Source of the DNA: Carex sylvatica
Lineage: Eukaryota > Streptophyta > Magnoliopsida > Poales > Cyperaceae
NCBI GenBank assembly: GCA_964058845.1
Contig: CAXKVR010000850.1
Location: 1 to 42,526, forward strand
Reading direction: 5' to 3'
DNA length: 42,526 bases
The position numbers were made by a program, and so were the translations under genes. The notes under the pieces are model-generated. The model was not told the origin of the DNA. It made no database searches and saw only the letters and a list, made by a program, of their open reading frames with translations. Below are positions 11,736 through 23,816 of the stretch, piece by piece. Each line of letters begins with the position of its first letter. The stretch's first letter is position 1.

Positions 11736-12484
11736 AAATATATTATCAATTTAAAATGAACGTTTAGAAAATATATTATCAATTTAAAATGTAAACTAAA
11801 TTTTTTGAGATATAAATAAATTATGAAACTTTATAATTAGAATGAGAATTTAAAAATAAAATAAAATGACCCATGTAAAGAAATAAATAAATACATCTGT
11901 ACATAGCCGAATAAACATAAAATTTTCGGAAGAATAATTTTTATATATAAGTTACAAATTTTATTTATTTAGAAATTATAAAGATGTGACTTGATAATTT
12001 TATGTATATATATATACACTATTTGATATTGAACTATTCAGATTTTAAAAGTCGAATTATAAACACGTAATAATATTCGTACAACACCGTAAAAAAAACA
12101 AAAAAAAAACTCGGACCGCCCCCCTGCCCGGGCCACCCGGCCCCCCTACCCATACTGCCCTGCCCCCCGCGGGTACAACGGGCACAGAAAAAAAACCGTA
12201 ATGCCCGGCTCGTGATACCCGTCTACCCGTAATATTTGTGCCTGTGCCCGGATATGCCCGGCCCGCCCTGCCCCTACCCGAGAGCAATAGTACTCTATGG
12301 GAGCCTACCGGAATAAAAAAAATTAGAGATTGAGAACTAAAACATTATTTTTATTCTATAAGAGGGAGTAAAAAGTATTCATACATATAAAAATTATATT
12401 TTTTATAGACTAAAGTATAAAGTTTCAATTTATAGGGGGGTTTGGTCCCTTTACTTAGTACTGTATGTCTGTATTCCGTTCTTA

Positions 12485-12798
12485 GCATCTACATCTAATA
12501 CTGTGAGAGTTTCTAATTTGATGCATAATTTCTAATTTAATTTCAGAGATGTGGGAGAATTTTTTATTTAGAAGCTATACATGAATATTTCTTATTAAGA
12601 AACTATTTATAAACTCTATGCTGGCTAAATAATTGTCTGAAATTATTTCTCATTTTAATTTTATTACTGATGTGGTTTAAAAGAAACTCTAAAATTAATT
12701 TTAGAGATGTGAGAGTAAGAACTTTAGAGATCTTAATTTCTAAAAAATAGTTGAGAGTTATTTAAAAATTCATTTGAATTGTTGGGATGTAGATGCTC
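12485..12798. mobile_element. MITE with GCATCTACATCT ends (copy 1)
   Basis: The left end GCATCTACATCT and right end GGATGTAGATGC are inverted, and both are flanked by TTA, as for PIF/Harbinger-type insertions. Inside are the paired tracts TTTTTTATTTAGAAG, AAACTCTA and TTTTAGAGATGTGAGAG. A second copy lies at 31292-31597 with the same internal order. Confidence 0.6.
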
Positions 12799-12805
12799 TT
12801 ATGAG

Positions 12806-13084
12806 CGGGAGTTTTTATTAAACATCAGATCAAAATACGTCTAACTTGAGTCATTTAGTTTGCGTTGAAGTTCGTGCAAGCAGATTTAAATGTATACTAA
12901 TTTTGATCGTCCTGTGAATTTAAAATGTTGATGCAAATTCCAACACAGATCAAATGATTTAATATAAACATCGGACGAATTACGATTCCATGTTCATCAG
13001 AGCCCCTCCTTGCCAATAACGGTATGAAGAACTTCAAACAAGTACATGGAAATATATCGTACTTAGCAAAAGTATTTGAATTGG
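12806..13084. other. Short spacer, nothing recognised
   Basis: No open frame or repeat that I can name between the MITE and the next hAT-type element. Confidence 0.5.
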
Positions 13085-13188
13085 CTCTTGCTCATGGCCG
13101 GCCCTGGTACTCGGCAGCTAGGACGACTGCTCCGGACTTCAAGATTTAAGGGGCCTCCAAAAAAAAAAATTTGTATATATATAAAAAA

Positions 13189-13540
13189 AGAGGACGGATC
13201 GGATGACACTGTTTATTTTCAAAATTTTCAAAGTCTAAACGGTCGATCCAAACCATTCCACTTGATGAATATGTTAAAATATGCTTGCAGATCAAATTTT
13301 ATATTTTTCAGAATTTTTTTACTATTTATTAAGTATTTAACAAAATCGGTATATTCAGACTGTTGAATTTTTGTACCCATCTGAATAAATAGTAAAAAAA
13401 TTCCAAAAAATGTAAAATTTGATCTGCAAGCACATTTTAACATATCTATCAAGTTGAACGGTTTGGATCGACCATTTGGACTTTGAAAATGGACGGTGTC
13501 ATCCGATGTCACCAAAAAAGGATGTCATCCGATCCCTCCT
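13189..13540. mobile_element. Foldback MITE F2 (ends GGATCGGATGACA)
   Basis: The left end GAGGACGGATCGGATGACAC pairs with ATGTCATCCGATCCCTCCTC on the right. The inner arms carry the shared core (GGTCGATCCAAACC, TTGCAGATCAAATTTTA, TTTACTATTTATTAAGTATT). Nested in the hAT-type element 13093-14098. Confidence 0.7.
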
Positions 13541-13679
13541 CATAAAAAAAAAATGTATATATTAAAAATAAATATAATATTAAGGACCAAATTTTGTATT
13601 TATAAAGAGTTCAAATTTTTCTATAAATAGATATGATTTATTGGCATATCAATAAAAAATCAAACCGACTAATCGCTTC

Positions 13680-14006
13680 CATAAGTACTTCAATACAATA
13701 TACTTATAAGTCGTTTTTGCGTTTTAAAAGTCTAAATAGTCGATCCAAACTGTTCAACATAATATTTATATTAAAACGTGCATGGAGACCAAATCTTACG
13801 TTTTTTTTTACTATTTTTAAGGTAGGTAAAAAATCGTAGTTTTTTTTATAGTTCATAATCTTCTGAATCAATGGATTTTCTATCTATTTTAAAAATTAGT
13901 AAAAAAGTTCAAAAAAAAATGTAAAATTTGGTTCAGATTGGATGTTTGGACTTGAAAAATGCAAAAATTACTTAATATGCATATGGTGTTGAAGTATTTA
14001 TGAAAG
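13680..14006. mobile_element. Foldback MITE F3 (ends ATAAGTACTTCAA)
   Basis: The left end CATAAGTACTTCAATAC pairs with GTGTTGAAGTATTTATG on the right. The inner arms carry a diverged shared core (GTCGATCCAAACTGTTCAA, CATGGAGACCAAATCTTAC). Nested in the same hAT-type element as F2. Confidence 0.6.
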
Positions 14007-14106
14007 TGCATTAGCCGGTTTTATAAAAAAAATTGTATATATAAAGAGTTCAAATTTTTTTTCCGTCCTGTAGTCCAAAATCTTTAAGACTGGTCCTGCT
14101 CTTGCT

Positions 14107-15001
14107 ATCAATTAATTGAAATTTGTATATTTTTTTTGTTTTGGGAGTCCTAATATATTCGAATAAAGTTTATTAGTTTTAATGGACCCTATCTCTTGTT
14201 CTTTTCAAGCAGCACTTAAGTCCTTTTTTTGTTTTAAGCAAAGGTGGATAATGAACTATTCTCCCAGCAAAAGTTCTTTAGCAGTTTAGCTTCATCAGTG
14301 GCATTCACATTTTGGATTGAATTAATATCTGATTATAACCTCAAATTATAAATTACCGAGGCAATCTTGACAACATGCCTAATTTCTATACTTTTCCAAG
14401 AAAAAATATAATACTATTTAAGATTCAAAATCTAAAAAATTATAATCCTGAAATTGTTTTCAAAATATGTTATTTTTTTTAAATATAATTAATATTCAAC
14501 ATAATTCTAAAACTATGCCTCATCTTACTTTTCGAAGTTTTTAAATTTGATATATTAAAAAATAGATAAACTAAATAACTACAAATTTCTAAAAATTTGA
14601 TATTGACACGGCCGCAACTTGACATTGAAGACAAAAGTAAGGTGACATTGCAGACACCACTTTTTTTCTTACTAAAATCGTTGCAAAAAAAAAACAAAAA
14701 AATTGTAGGCCCCATTTGTGATTGTGGCAAAAAAACTAAGCTCAAATGGGGTTAAAACTTAAAAGTCAAAAGATGGTGTAAAAAACTATGAAATATATGT
14801 CTTTCATTTGTGATTATGGCCGTGTTAAATATAATTTTTTTAAAAATTTGTGATATTTTTTTTAATGTCAAATTTAAAAATTTCGGTCCTACTATATATC
14901 ATGGCTCTGCTGGACCGCCCTTGATTGAGGATGAACTCCGTATCAATTCAGACACGAGAACAAACTCTGAACTAATTATACTGAGTCGAACCGTGCGCGA
15001 A
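14107..15001. other. Spacer without recognised genes
   Basis: Short frames on both strands have no family resemblance. There is a slightly GC-richer patch at about 14900-15010 just outside the large palindrome. Confidence 0.5.
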
Positions 15002-16158
15002 GGGTGCATATATGGGCCGGTTTTTTTTATTAATATCTAAAAAAAAATTGAAATTTTAAAAAATAATCAGTTTGGCATCAAATTTCGAAAACTATCCAAA
15101 CTGCAAATTTTTTTTGCGGTTTTACAATTCAAAAACAGTTTTTTTTTTTTAAAAACTAATTTGCTGTTTTACAATTCAAAAAAAGTTTTTTAAAAAAAAT
15201 TTATTGCGGTTTTTCAGCTTCTTTTTTTATTTAAATAGAAATATTGATAATTTATTTATTTTATATATTAAAATATTAGAAATATTTAATATATTTCTTT
15301 GAAAATAGATGAAATACTATATAATTTAATTTATTAGAAAGACTGCTACAAATAATTCGGATCAATATTTTTCATGCCGATTTTTTTTGCGGTTGTAAGA
15401 AAAATTAATATATTTCTTTATGTGTTATTGGAAAAAAAAAAATGCTTAGATTCTCAGTTATTGATCCCGGTTTAAAAGTCACTTCTAGGTAATATAGAAA
15501 TTATTGTTATCCTTCTAGTGCATTTAATTTATAAAAAAAACAAAAATTTTAAATTATTTAATGATTGGTATTAAAAATAATTCTCAAAATAGATAATTTT
15601 TTTTATAAATTAAATGCACTAGAAGGATGACAATAATTTCTGTATTACCTAGAAGTGACTTTTAAACCGGAATCAATAACTGAGAATCTAAACATATTTA
15701 TTTTTTTCAATAACACATAAAGAAATATATTAATTTTTCTTACAACCGCAAAAAATCCGGCATGAAAAATGTTGATCCGAATTATTTGTAGCAGTCTATC
15801 TAATAAATTAAATTATATAGTATTTCATCTATTTTCAAAGAAATATATTAAATATTTCTAATATTTTAATATATAAAATAAATAAATTATCAATATTTCT
15901 ATTTAAATATAAAAAGCAGAAAAAATGAAAAATTGCAATTTAAAAAAAAAAAAAACTGTTTTTGAATTGTAAAACTGCAAAAAAAAAATTACGGTTGTAG
16001 GCCTTAAAACCACAAATTTTTTTTTGCGGTTTTAGGCCTTGAAACCATAAAAAAAATTTGCGATTTGGGTAGTTTTCAAAATATAGTGCCAAACTGATTA
16101 ATTTTTTAAAATTTCAATTTTTTTTTGGATATTAATAAAAAAATCGGTATATGGGTGC
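15002..16158. mobile_element. 1.15 kb near-perfect palindromic foldback element
   Basis: Arms of about 540-560 bp face each other around a loop near 15545-15595. Matching blocks include TCACTTCTAGGTAATATAGA (15480) against its complement near 15640, and the tract with TTAATAATCAGTTTGGCA near 15065 against the complement near 16090. The left end is near GGGTGCATATATGGGCCGG, the right near CCGGTATATGGGTGCC-like sequence. No open frame. Transcribed, it would fold into a very long hairpin. Confidence 0.7.
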
Positions 16159-17891
16159 CTACAAACCAAAAGAACACAATTATTTTATAAAATTCAGGAG
16201 TTTGAGGATGCAAAAGAAAATTGTAAGAAATAAAAAACTAAGCTCTGAAATTATCCATCAAATTTTAAATTACTCCCCTCTTGTGTTCAGTTTCTCAAAC
16301 ATGAGAACAAATTAATTAAGCAACAGTTCTTGAACAACAACAATAACATCTTTGGTAATAATAAAAACAAATTAAAAATAGTGGAGCTGTGACAAGTTGG
16401 GATGCCAAAATTTATGATTGAACTTAGATAGTTTAATTTGGTGTACTGCCACCAGAATTTAACAGATCATTTAATTGTCATGCAAAGACAAAGGATGGAA
16501 TAATGACAACCATTGGATTAGAGAAGATCCAACGGAGAGTAGATACAATATTTAGATGCCTCCAACTCAAAAACAAACTTTTCTGTTGAGGAGATGGGTT
16601 TTGAGTTTGAAGTTTGAACTGTTTAATTAATTTTCTAAATCAAACCTCTCTCTCTCTCTCTTTTTGGTACCTAACACCTGCTCATATGACTTCTTTAATT
16701 GTTTCGGTTTGGTTCACCCTTTGCCTTCTATTTTTTTTCCCAAGGAATTATATAATTGATGGGAGTTCAAATGTTTTGGTACATTTATTTTTTTTAAATG
16801 CAATAATTTGAATATTTTTCAACTTATTGATTGATATTTTATTTATTTATTTAGAAGTCAATAAATATTTGTAATTAGAAAAACTATAATTAGTTATTAT
16901 TATGTTGCGAAAATAATATATATTACATCTAACAATTTTATTTTGATATTTAATTTAAATTTTGTAATTTAGAATTTAAAAGATGAAAACATGATGAAAA
17001 TATAAAAAAATAGAAGTATTTGAATTCTTCTCCTCAATTTATTAAGACTATACAGAAAAAAGCACAACAAATAATTAAACAAAAGACCAGGTACCAACAG
17101 TACTGGTACGGATCTAAAACAAAACAGACAATTTCAAGGGTACTTGTTTACGGATTATAACAAACAATATACGTGTAGACTTAATGTGTATAATTTTTGT
17201 TTACAAACTAAAACACCATTTTTATAAATATATAATATTATATTGTATAGGGACCTCCTTTAGTATAGTTGTAAAGTAGTATATATATATAATCCCAAAA
17301 TGGTCTCGTGAACTTATCTCTTGGAATTTTTCTATGAGGCCATGTAAACTTGGATGCATGTCTGTACTATTTTGATTTGTTCTTTGTTTGATATATCCTC
17401 TTGTTATAAAAATATCTAAAATAGATACTTAATTTAATTAAGAGACCCTTCCAAGTGGTACTATCCAATCATTTCTAACAAGTCATCTCTAGTTGGATCA
17501 TTTTTAGGTCAGCTCAGTTATGTTGTTTTTTTTTTTTTTTTTTTGCGATTGTTTAATTTTTAGTATTTCGAATTTTAAGTCAGATTATTTAAATTTTAGT
17601 AGGATTGGACAAAATTTTAGGAAAAGGGACAATTTAATCATTATTTTAAATATTATGTGTATTATTGTATTTTTTTTCTGAGAAATTAATGCATAGAAGA
17701 TTAGAAGTAGAAGCATATTTTGAAAAAAAAAAATGTGAGTGAAGCATAATTTTTTTATATTTCTATATTTTTTTTACAGAAAAATAAAGAAATTAAAACA
17801 TGTTTTTGAAATATCTCATATGATACGCACTCGGTGGTGAGGGGAGGTGGATAACAATTCAAACTGTTTATATTAGTTCATGTATAGGGAA
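16159..17891. other. AT-rich spacer, no recognised genes
   Basis: Contains a CT microsatellite (about 16645-16662), a poly(T) run (about 17519-17544) and, at about 16830-17040, a half copy of the foldback element at 17892-18287 (ATATTACATCTAACAATTTT and TTTGATATTTAATTTAAA are shared). No coding region is supported. Confidence 0.5.
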
Positions 17892-18287
17892 AGATGAGGG
17901 TTTAAATGTCTTCATTTTTTGTGCCTCCACCATACTTTTATTTTTAAAAACTTTAATAACTCAAAATTTAAAATTTAAAAATTAAAATAAAGCCGTTGGA
18001 TATGATCTACATCATTTTATCTATGCACGTGTAAAAAATTATGGCATTTTAATTTTGTTTTGGTTGGCATCAAGAGTTTGTAAAAAACGTACTAATGTGG
18101 ATAATTTCTAGACGTTGATTTTTCAACTTATTGATTCACATAAAAACAAAATTGAAATGTGATAATTTCTTATGAGCACATAGAGAAAATAATATAGATC
18201 ACATCTAACAGTTTTATTTTAACTTTTAAGTTTTAAATTTTGAGTTATTAAAGTTTTTAAAAATGAAGGCATTTGAACCCTCCTCAT
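17892..18287. mobile_element. Foldback MITE (ends GATGAGGGTTTAAATG)
   Basis: The left end GATGAGGGTTTAAATGTCTT pairs with AAGGCATTTGAACCCTCCTC on the right. The inner arms pair through AAAACTTTAATAACTCAAAA and its complement and through ATGTGATAATTTCTTATG-like tracts. Half copies occur at about 5217-5405 and 16830-17040. Confidence 0.7.
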
Positions 18288-18397
18288 AGAGAAATATATT
18301 TAGTTTCCATAATTTTGTTTTTTATTTTAAATTTCAAAACTAAAATACAATAGATAGATAAGTATACAGTGGCAGAGTCAAGATTTCTCCTATAGTC

Positions 18398-18580
18398 GGA
18401 CACAATTTTATAATTATTTTGAATATTAAGTATATTTTTAGAAGTATTTTGTGAAATGTATAGTAATAGAAGTATACTTTAAAGAAAAATTTAGAATGAG
18501 ACATAATTTTATAATGTTTTGAATATTAAGCATATTTTGATATATTTTGTGAAAAAAATAGAGAAATAATTTTAAAAAAA
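18398..18580 (+). repeat. Imperfect tandem duplication of about 110 bp
   Basis: ACAATTTTATAATTATTTTGAATATTAAG at about 18400 is repeated as CATAATTTTATAATGTTTTGAATATTAAGC at about 18512, each followed by a TATTTTGTGAAA tract. Non-coding. Confidence 0.6.
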
Positions 18581-19358
18581 TTGAGTTAGAAGACAAGTGT
18601 CTCTTTGTCCCTATATGATATTGATTTGTAATATATATAAGTGATTATATAATTAAATTATACTTATGAAAACTTACATGATAATCAATATCTTTTCTAC
18701 ATCCAGAAAACCATACAACAAATTATCACGCCAAGTGAACATGCCCTTAAATATCAACTGATAAGAGATGTAAATTATTGATCTTATTCCATTCCACCAA
18801 TAATATTGCGCTTGTATAAAAACTAAAAGTGGCTTCATGTGCTTCCATGTCATTTCATAAATCCCAAAAACAAACAATTTAAACCGGTAAGAAATTTCAT
18901 ATAATTAATTTCATGATGTATCAAGAATCGTTAATTTAAAATTGTTAAAAAGTTAAAATCACTCATGAATGATAAAAGATACAGTGAATATCATTATATA
19001 TTCTTATTAATTAACATAATATAACAATATATAAGGTTAGATTTTATATAATTAGTATTTTTTACAATTGTTAATATTATTAAGATAGATAATAGTCATG
19101 TGCTATTTTTTTTTATGTATGCTTCCCAATTTTGTTACTTTAATTATTTTCTATTTTCATAAAAGAAGAAATCATGATCGATGTTAGAATTCTTTTATTA
19201 ATAACAAAAGGCAATGGTGAATCCGCTTATCCCATAATTATAAAGATAGATAACAAATTGCCCATGGGCTTTCCATTATAATTTTTTTGCTTTGCCAAAT
19301 TTCCCATGGGCTTTCCATTAGTAAAGTAATATAAAGTTTTGATCAAGCTGGTACATGA
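18581..19358. other. AT-rich spacer
   Basis: No gene recognised. CCCATGGGCTTTCCATTA occurs twice about 42 bp apart (19261 and 19303). Confidence 0.5.
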
Positions 19359-19367
19359 TATTAAAAA

Positions 19368-20101
<734 letters not shown>

Positions 20102-20149
20102 TATTAAAAAAGGAAAAGGTGAAACCGGTATAACTAAAATCTCTTTTTA

Positions 20150-20490
20150 TCTTTTATGTCATGTTTGTGTGGAGTAAGAGGTAGAGTAAACTTCTTACTC
20201 TATACTTAGTAGTCAAACGAGAAGTATAATAAAAAGCAAGATGAATTAAGAGGTGAGTTAATTTGGAGTAGTTAATTAAATTACTCTATCTCTTCAAGTA
20301 GATTAACTTATTTTATACTTACTCTACCTACAAGATCCACTGTCACAAGTATAATCTTATTTTTCAATACCTTACTCCTTTAAGTCTCGAGTTAAACAAT
20401 CAAACAAAATGTAAAATATGTGGAGTAAGATAGAGTAAGTCATTAATTTAATTCTCATTAATTTTACTTCACAATCAAATATGAAACTAT
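20150..20490. repeat. Possible MITE rich in GGAGTAAGA motifs
   Basis: GTGGAGTAAGAGGTAGAGTAA (20169), its inverted forms near 20280-20330 and GTGGAGTAAGATAGAGTAAG (20420) suggest an inverted-repeat element; the ends TTTGTGTGGAGTAAG and ACTTCACAATCAAA are roughly inverted. Boundaries are not certain. Confidence 0.35.
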
Positions 20491-20785
20491 TTTTGAGAAT
20501 TGAACATGCATCCTAAGACATAAAAGACGTATTTTCTGACAAAGAATTAAAGCTAGATTCATGCCATTGCACTAAGTTTGCTATTCATATAACTAAAACC
20601 TCTAATTATATTCTACCCCGATTTGCTAAATAATTGGCAACATGATTCCTTTCCATGTCAGTGTGTAAGCACTTGTAATAATATCTCTTCTGCCACAATA
20701 CCACTCAGTTGGTCACTATTAAGTTTGTGAGCTGAAGAGAATCAGAGTAGAGATAGCATCGCTCTACAACACCTTGTGTTGCCAA

Positions 20786-21318
20786 TAGTGGTTTGCAAAT
20801 ACCCCACGGGGGCGGACCCGACCCGTATCCGCCCGTGCCCGGTACCCGGGTTACCCGTGCCCGAGTCCGGGTATGGGTCGGGTAAACGGATAAACGGGTA
20901 CGGGTAAAAAACGGGTAGGGTACGGTTATTTGGTTCAAAACCCGAGCAAACCCGGTCCGATTTACGCCCGACCCGACCCGACTCGACTGGACCCGACCCC
21001 GTACCCGTTAAAAAATTCAAAAAAAATTCAAAAAAATTCAGAAAAAATTCAAAAAAATTCGAAAAAATTCGAAAAAATTCAATTTTTTTTGAAATTTCGA
21101 ATTTGCCGCCTAAAAAAAAAAAAAAAAAAACGGGTACCTGACCCGGACCGCCCTACCCGTGCCGGGTACCACGGGCACGGATAAAACTCGGGTAGGGTAC
21201 GGTTTTTGAAAATTATACCCGAGTATACCCGACCCGAGATACCCGTTTACCCGACCTACCCGTACCCAACCCCGAGTAAACCCGGTCCGCCCGAACCCGG
21301 TCCGAGAGCAGCCCTCTA
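20786..21318. mobile_element. 533-bp hAT-type element with CCCG-rich ends
   Basis: The left end is TAGTGGTTTGC; the right end is the complement of TAGAGGGCTGC. An exact 8-bp duplication GTTGCCAA flanks it (20778-20785 and 21319-21326). The subterminal regions consist of many ACCCG / CGGGT repeats in both orientations around an A/T-rich centre with AAAAATTC repeats. Same class as 10466-12297 but shorter. Open frames here are products of the CGGGT repeats, not genes. Confidence 0.8.
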
Positions 21319-21616
21319 GTTGCCAATACAAAAGCCTTTGCTTTCACATGAAAACTGGAGTATGCAATATTACAATGAATGATTTCATATTGGATTAGTT
21401 CTTGACCTTTGAAAAGAATATATGTATGCTGCACCTCCTATATATGTCGGGATCTCGGAAATGACCCGCCGACCAAACAATTGTATTCTTGTTGTTCATT
21501 GTCAGAGTTCTGAATTTCTGAAGGTGGTGTCAGTAAAATCGGTGTTGTGAGCAACTGGTACAGCTGATTGGCTAAGTGAATCATAAAGTTGAGCATTATC
21601 TCTGTTCAAGAGTTGT

Positions 21617-21735
21617 GCATGTAGAGGGTGTAGTTGTTGTAATACATTCTGACATCCTCTTGTAAGCACTTTTCAGCCGAGAGTTCGAGTCCCTTTCACA
21701 ATTTCTGTGAAAATTTTATAAAAAAAAAAAAGAGG
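21617..21735 (+). mobile_element. Possible tRNA-derived SINE
   Basis: GGTGTAGTTGTTG (about 21629) resembles a pol III A box, and GAGAGTTCGAGTCCC (about 21680) is a good B box, about 45-50 bp downstream. A poly(A) run follows at 21720-21731. This spacing and tail fit a SINE or a tRNA retro-pseudogene. No clear target duplication and no proper cloverleaf, so it is not a functional tRNA. Confidence 0.4.
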
Positions 21736-22246
21736 AGAGAGAAAGAAAAGGAAAAGAAAGAGGAAATAAAATAAACAAATAAGATCATGCTATTCTACGA
21801 GAATAGCAACAAATTTCAATAATATCATTTTGTTAATAATTAAGTTGTATATTTAACTCTGTTTTCTTTAGATGCAGAGTTCATCCAAAACTTATAAGCT
21901 ATTTTAATTGGTTTTAAATAATAATAAGATAAAATTGAGATTAGTTTTCTAATTTGAAATATTTTATAATAATTAATTTTGTCGGTTCCGATCGTATATA
22001 ATTTGTACATTTAAGCACTGAATTAAATTAGATGTTGGTTTTCGAATTTACTAATTAAAATAAAAGATCTTCAATTACAAAATATCTTATTTAAAATTTA
22101 GAAAAGAGATGAAATGTAAATTTAAAACATAAGTTATATAGAAATCAAAATATAATTTAATATTACAATTAATTATCATACAAAATGATGAATTAGTGGA
22201 ATCCATGGAATTCCTTTTTAAAACTTATGCCTAGACATTAAAACAA
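21736..22246. other. AT-rich spacer
   Basis: Purine-rich stretch (about 21732-21780) followed by AT-rich sequence; nothing recognised. Confidence 0.5.
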
Positions 22247-22622
22247 GAGTAGGGTTAAAATGCACTATTTGTTTTGTGCTCCAACTATGCCTTATGTCTT
22301 TATCTTCGTTTACAAAGTTCAAACTGTCGATTCGAACCGTTCAATATGATATATATATTAAAATGTGCTTAGAGACCAAATTTTATTTTTTTAGATAAGT
22401 ACAAAATCACTGTATCTGGACCATCCAAAAACAGTGATTTTGTATCTATTAAAAAAAATAGTAAAAAAAAATTCAAAAAATATAAAATTTGGTCTCTAAG
22501 CACATTTTAACATGTATATTATGTTGAGCAGTTCAAATCGACTGTTTGAACTTTGTAAACGAAAATAGAGATGTAGAGGCATGATTAGAGCACAAAACCA
22601 ACTGTGCATTTTAACCCTACTC
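22247..22622. mobile_element. Foldback MITE F4 (ends GAGTAGGGTTAAAATGCAC)
   Basis: Left end GAGTAGGGTTAAAATGCAC and right end GTGCATTTTAACCCTACTC are perfectly inverted. AAAACAA abuts both sides and may be the target duplication. The inner arms carry the shared core (GTCGATTCGAACCGTTCAA, AATGTGCTTAGAGACCAAAT) around a centre with CAAAATCACTG. Confidence 0.8.
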
Positions 22623-22900
22623 AAAACAAATTGAACAATAATTAAAGCATATCAAGTCTAAGTCCGAGTTTGAATTTAGATTTGAGTCCCAGCCAGACTT
22701 TGATTTTCGTCGCACAACAATTTTTTTATTTTTATTTTGGGTCAAAAATCCACAGACGATATTTTATTAATTAGAACAACTAATTACACATCGTTTTGTA
22801 CTAGTACATACAATATTTGTAGTAGTACTTATACTATTATAATTGAAATCCTCTTACAAAAGTAGACAAGAAAAGCAGAAAAAAAAGAAAAAAAAAAATC

Positions 22901-23279
22901 ATAACCAAAGATTACTGTGCTCATGCTCGGATTGGTAAGTTATGAATCTGCATAATTTCTTGTCGTTAACATAAAACAGTGCTGTTGTAATCAAATGTAG
23001 GAGGGGTTTTCAGACGAGCCTTTTGTGCTCAGATGAGGTTTGTGCCTGAGTTATTTAAAAGAAAACACAGAGACGGAGGGATGAAAAAAAAAGCATAACC
23101 AAAGGTTACTGTGCTCATGCTCGGATTAGTAGGTTGTGAATCTGCATAATTTCTTGTCGTTAGCATAAAACAGTGCTATTGTAATCAAATGTAGGAGGGT
23201 CTCCAGACGAGCCTTTTGTGCTCAGATGAGGTTTGTGCCTGAGTTATTTAAAACAAAACACAGAAACAGAGGGACGAAG
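22901..23279. repeat. Recent 194-bp tandem duplication
   Basis: Two nearly identical units start with ATAACCAAAG at 22901 and 23095. Shared landmarks are GTGCTCATGCTCGGATT, TGCATAATTTCTTGTCGTTA and CAGACGAGCCTTTTGTGCTC. Differences are few, so the duplication is young. No obvious protein frame. The block lies just downstream, on the reverse strand, of a promoter-like region at about 23800. Confidence 0.85.
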
Positions 23280-23449
23280 AGAAGAAGAAAAGAAAGGAGG
23301 AAGAGAGACATAGAGAAGAGGTAGGGGAATGAAAGATAGAAGAGAGGAAGAGTTACGTCATCATCACCCAAAATCATCATCATGATCCAAAATAGAAAAA
23401 TAAAAACGTAGTACCTAATTTACAGAAATTAACTAGAAAAAGAAGATAA

Positions 23450-23810
23450 ATACTACCCGAGCAACAAGATCCATACGGAGAGGCGATGAGCCCGATTGAC
23501 AGAGCTGCGACTAGATCCGAATGCTAGACGTAGCTTGACCACTCTATCTTCCATCATCGAAGAAGAGAAGAGAAGAGAAGTCTAGATTCGAATGGAAGCG
23601 CTTGCTCAGTAATGGCTAGAGAGGCGGATCGATGAAGAGAAATGGCGGAGAGAGTTGGTGGGGTGGAGGAGAAGCATTGCTCAGTGGTAGAGTAGTGGGG
23701 CGGGCGAGGAGGAGGATGCAGCGCCAGCGACTCTCAAAGCACTAGTTTTTTCTTTTCTTTCGCGTTTCTTTCTGGAAGAGGTCGGTCCTTTTTGTATATA
23801 TGCACAATTT
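23450..23810 (-). other. Possible promoter and 5' exon of a reverse-strand transcript, unrecognised
   Basis: On the reverse strand a TATA-like GTATATATACAAAAAGG sits at about 23802-23786, followed by a GC-richer, CT-rich leader-like stretch. Two short frames begin with ATG: MLLLHPTNSLRHFSSS (from about 23677) and MMEDRVVKLRLAFGSSR (from about 23555); both stop within about 35 codons. The composition contrasts with the AT-rich surroundings and looks exonic. I do not recognise a family. It could be the 5' end of a gene cut off by rearrangement, or a non-coding transcript. Confidence 0.3.
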
Positions 23811-23816
23811 TTTTAA

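Larger units (their letters stand above)
10466..12297. mobile_element. 1.8 kb non-autonomous hAT-type element with GC-rich CCCG-repeat ends
   Basis: The element starts TAGAGCTTTG and ends with the complement of TAGAGTACT. It is bounded by an exact 8-bp duplication TGGGAGCC (10458-10465 and 12298-12305), the hallmark of hAT insertion. Both subterminal regions are packed with CCCGTGCCCGT / CCCGGCCCGCC-type motifs in inverted orientation. The middle is AT-rich and contains a half copy of the foldback core (about 11300-11430) and a tandem repeat at 11555-11733. No transposase frame. Confidence 0.75.
13093..14098. mobile_element. hAT-type element (GGCCGGCCCTG ends) carrying two nested foldbacks
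   Basis: It begins CATGGCCGGCCCTGG and ends GACTGGTCCTG. It is flanked by an exact 8-bp duplication CTCTTGCT (13085-13092 and 14099-14106). Its own short interior (AAGGGGCCTCC-like on the left; GTAGTCCAAAATC on the right) is interrupted by foldback elements F2 and F3. Plant hAT elements with GGGCCGGCCCTG ends are well known. No transposase. Confidence 0.7.

Noticed and set aside
18674..18877. 67-codon reverse-strand frame with several Trp
   Set aside because: No recognisable domain or exon partners; AT-driven composition.
20705..21331. Several Pro/Arg/Gly-rich frames
   Set aside because: Translations of CCCG/CGGGT repeats in the subterminal regions of a hAT-type element.
21660..21700. Functional tRNA gene suggested by a B box
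   Set aside because: No acceptor stem or cloverleaf can be formed; poly(A) follows. A SINE-like remnant fits better.
22901..23279. Duplicated exon of a protein gene
   Set aside because: Both strands have stops in all frames within the 194-bp unit; only a non-coding or untranslated role remains possible.
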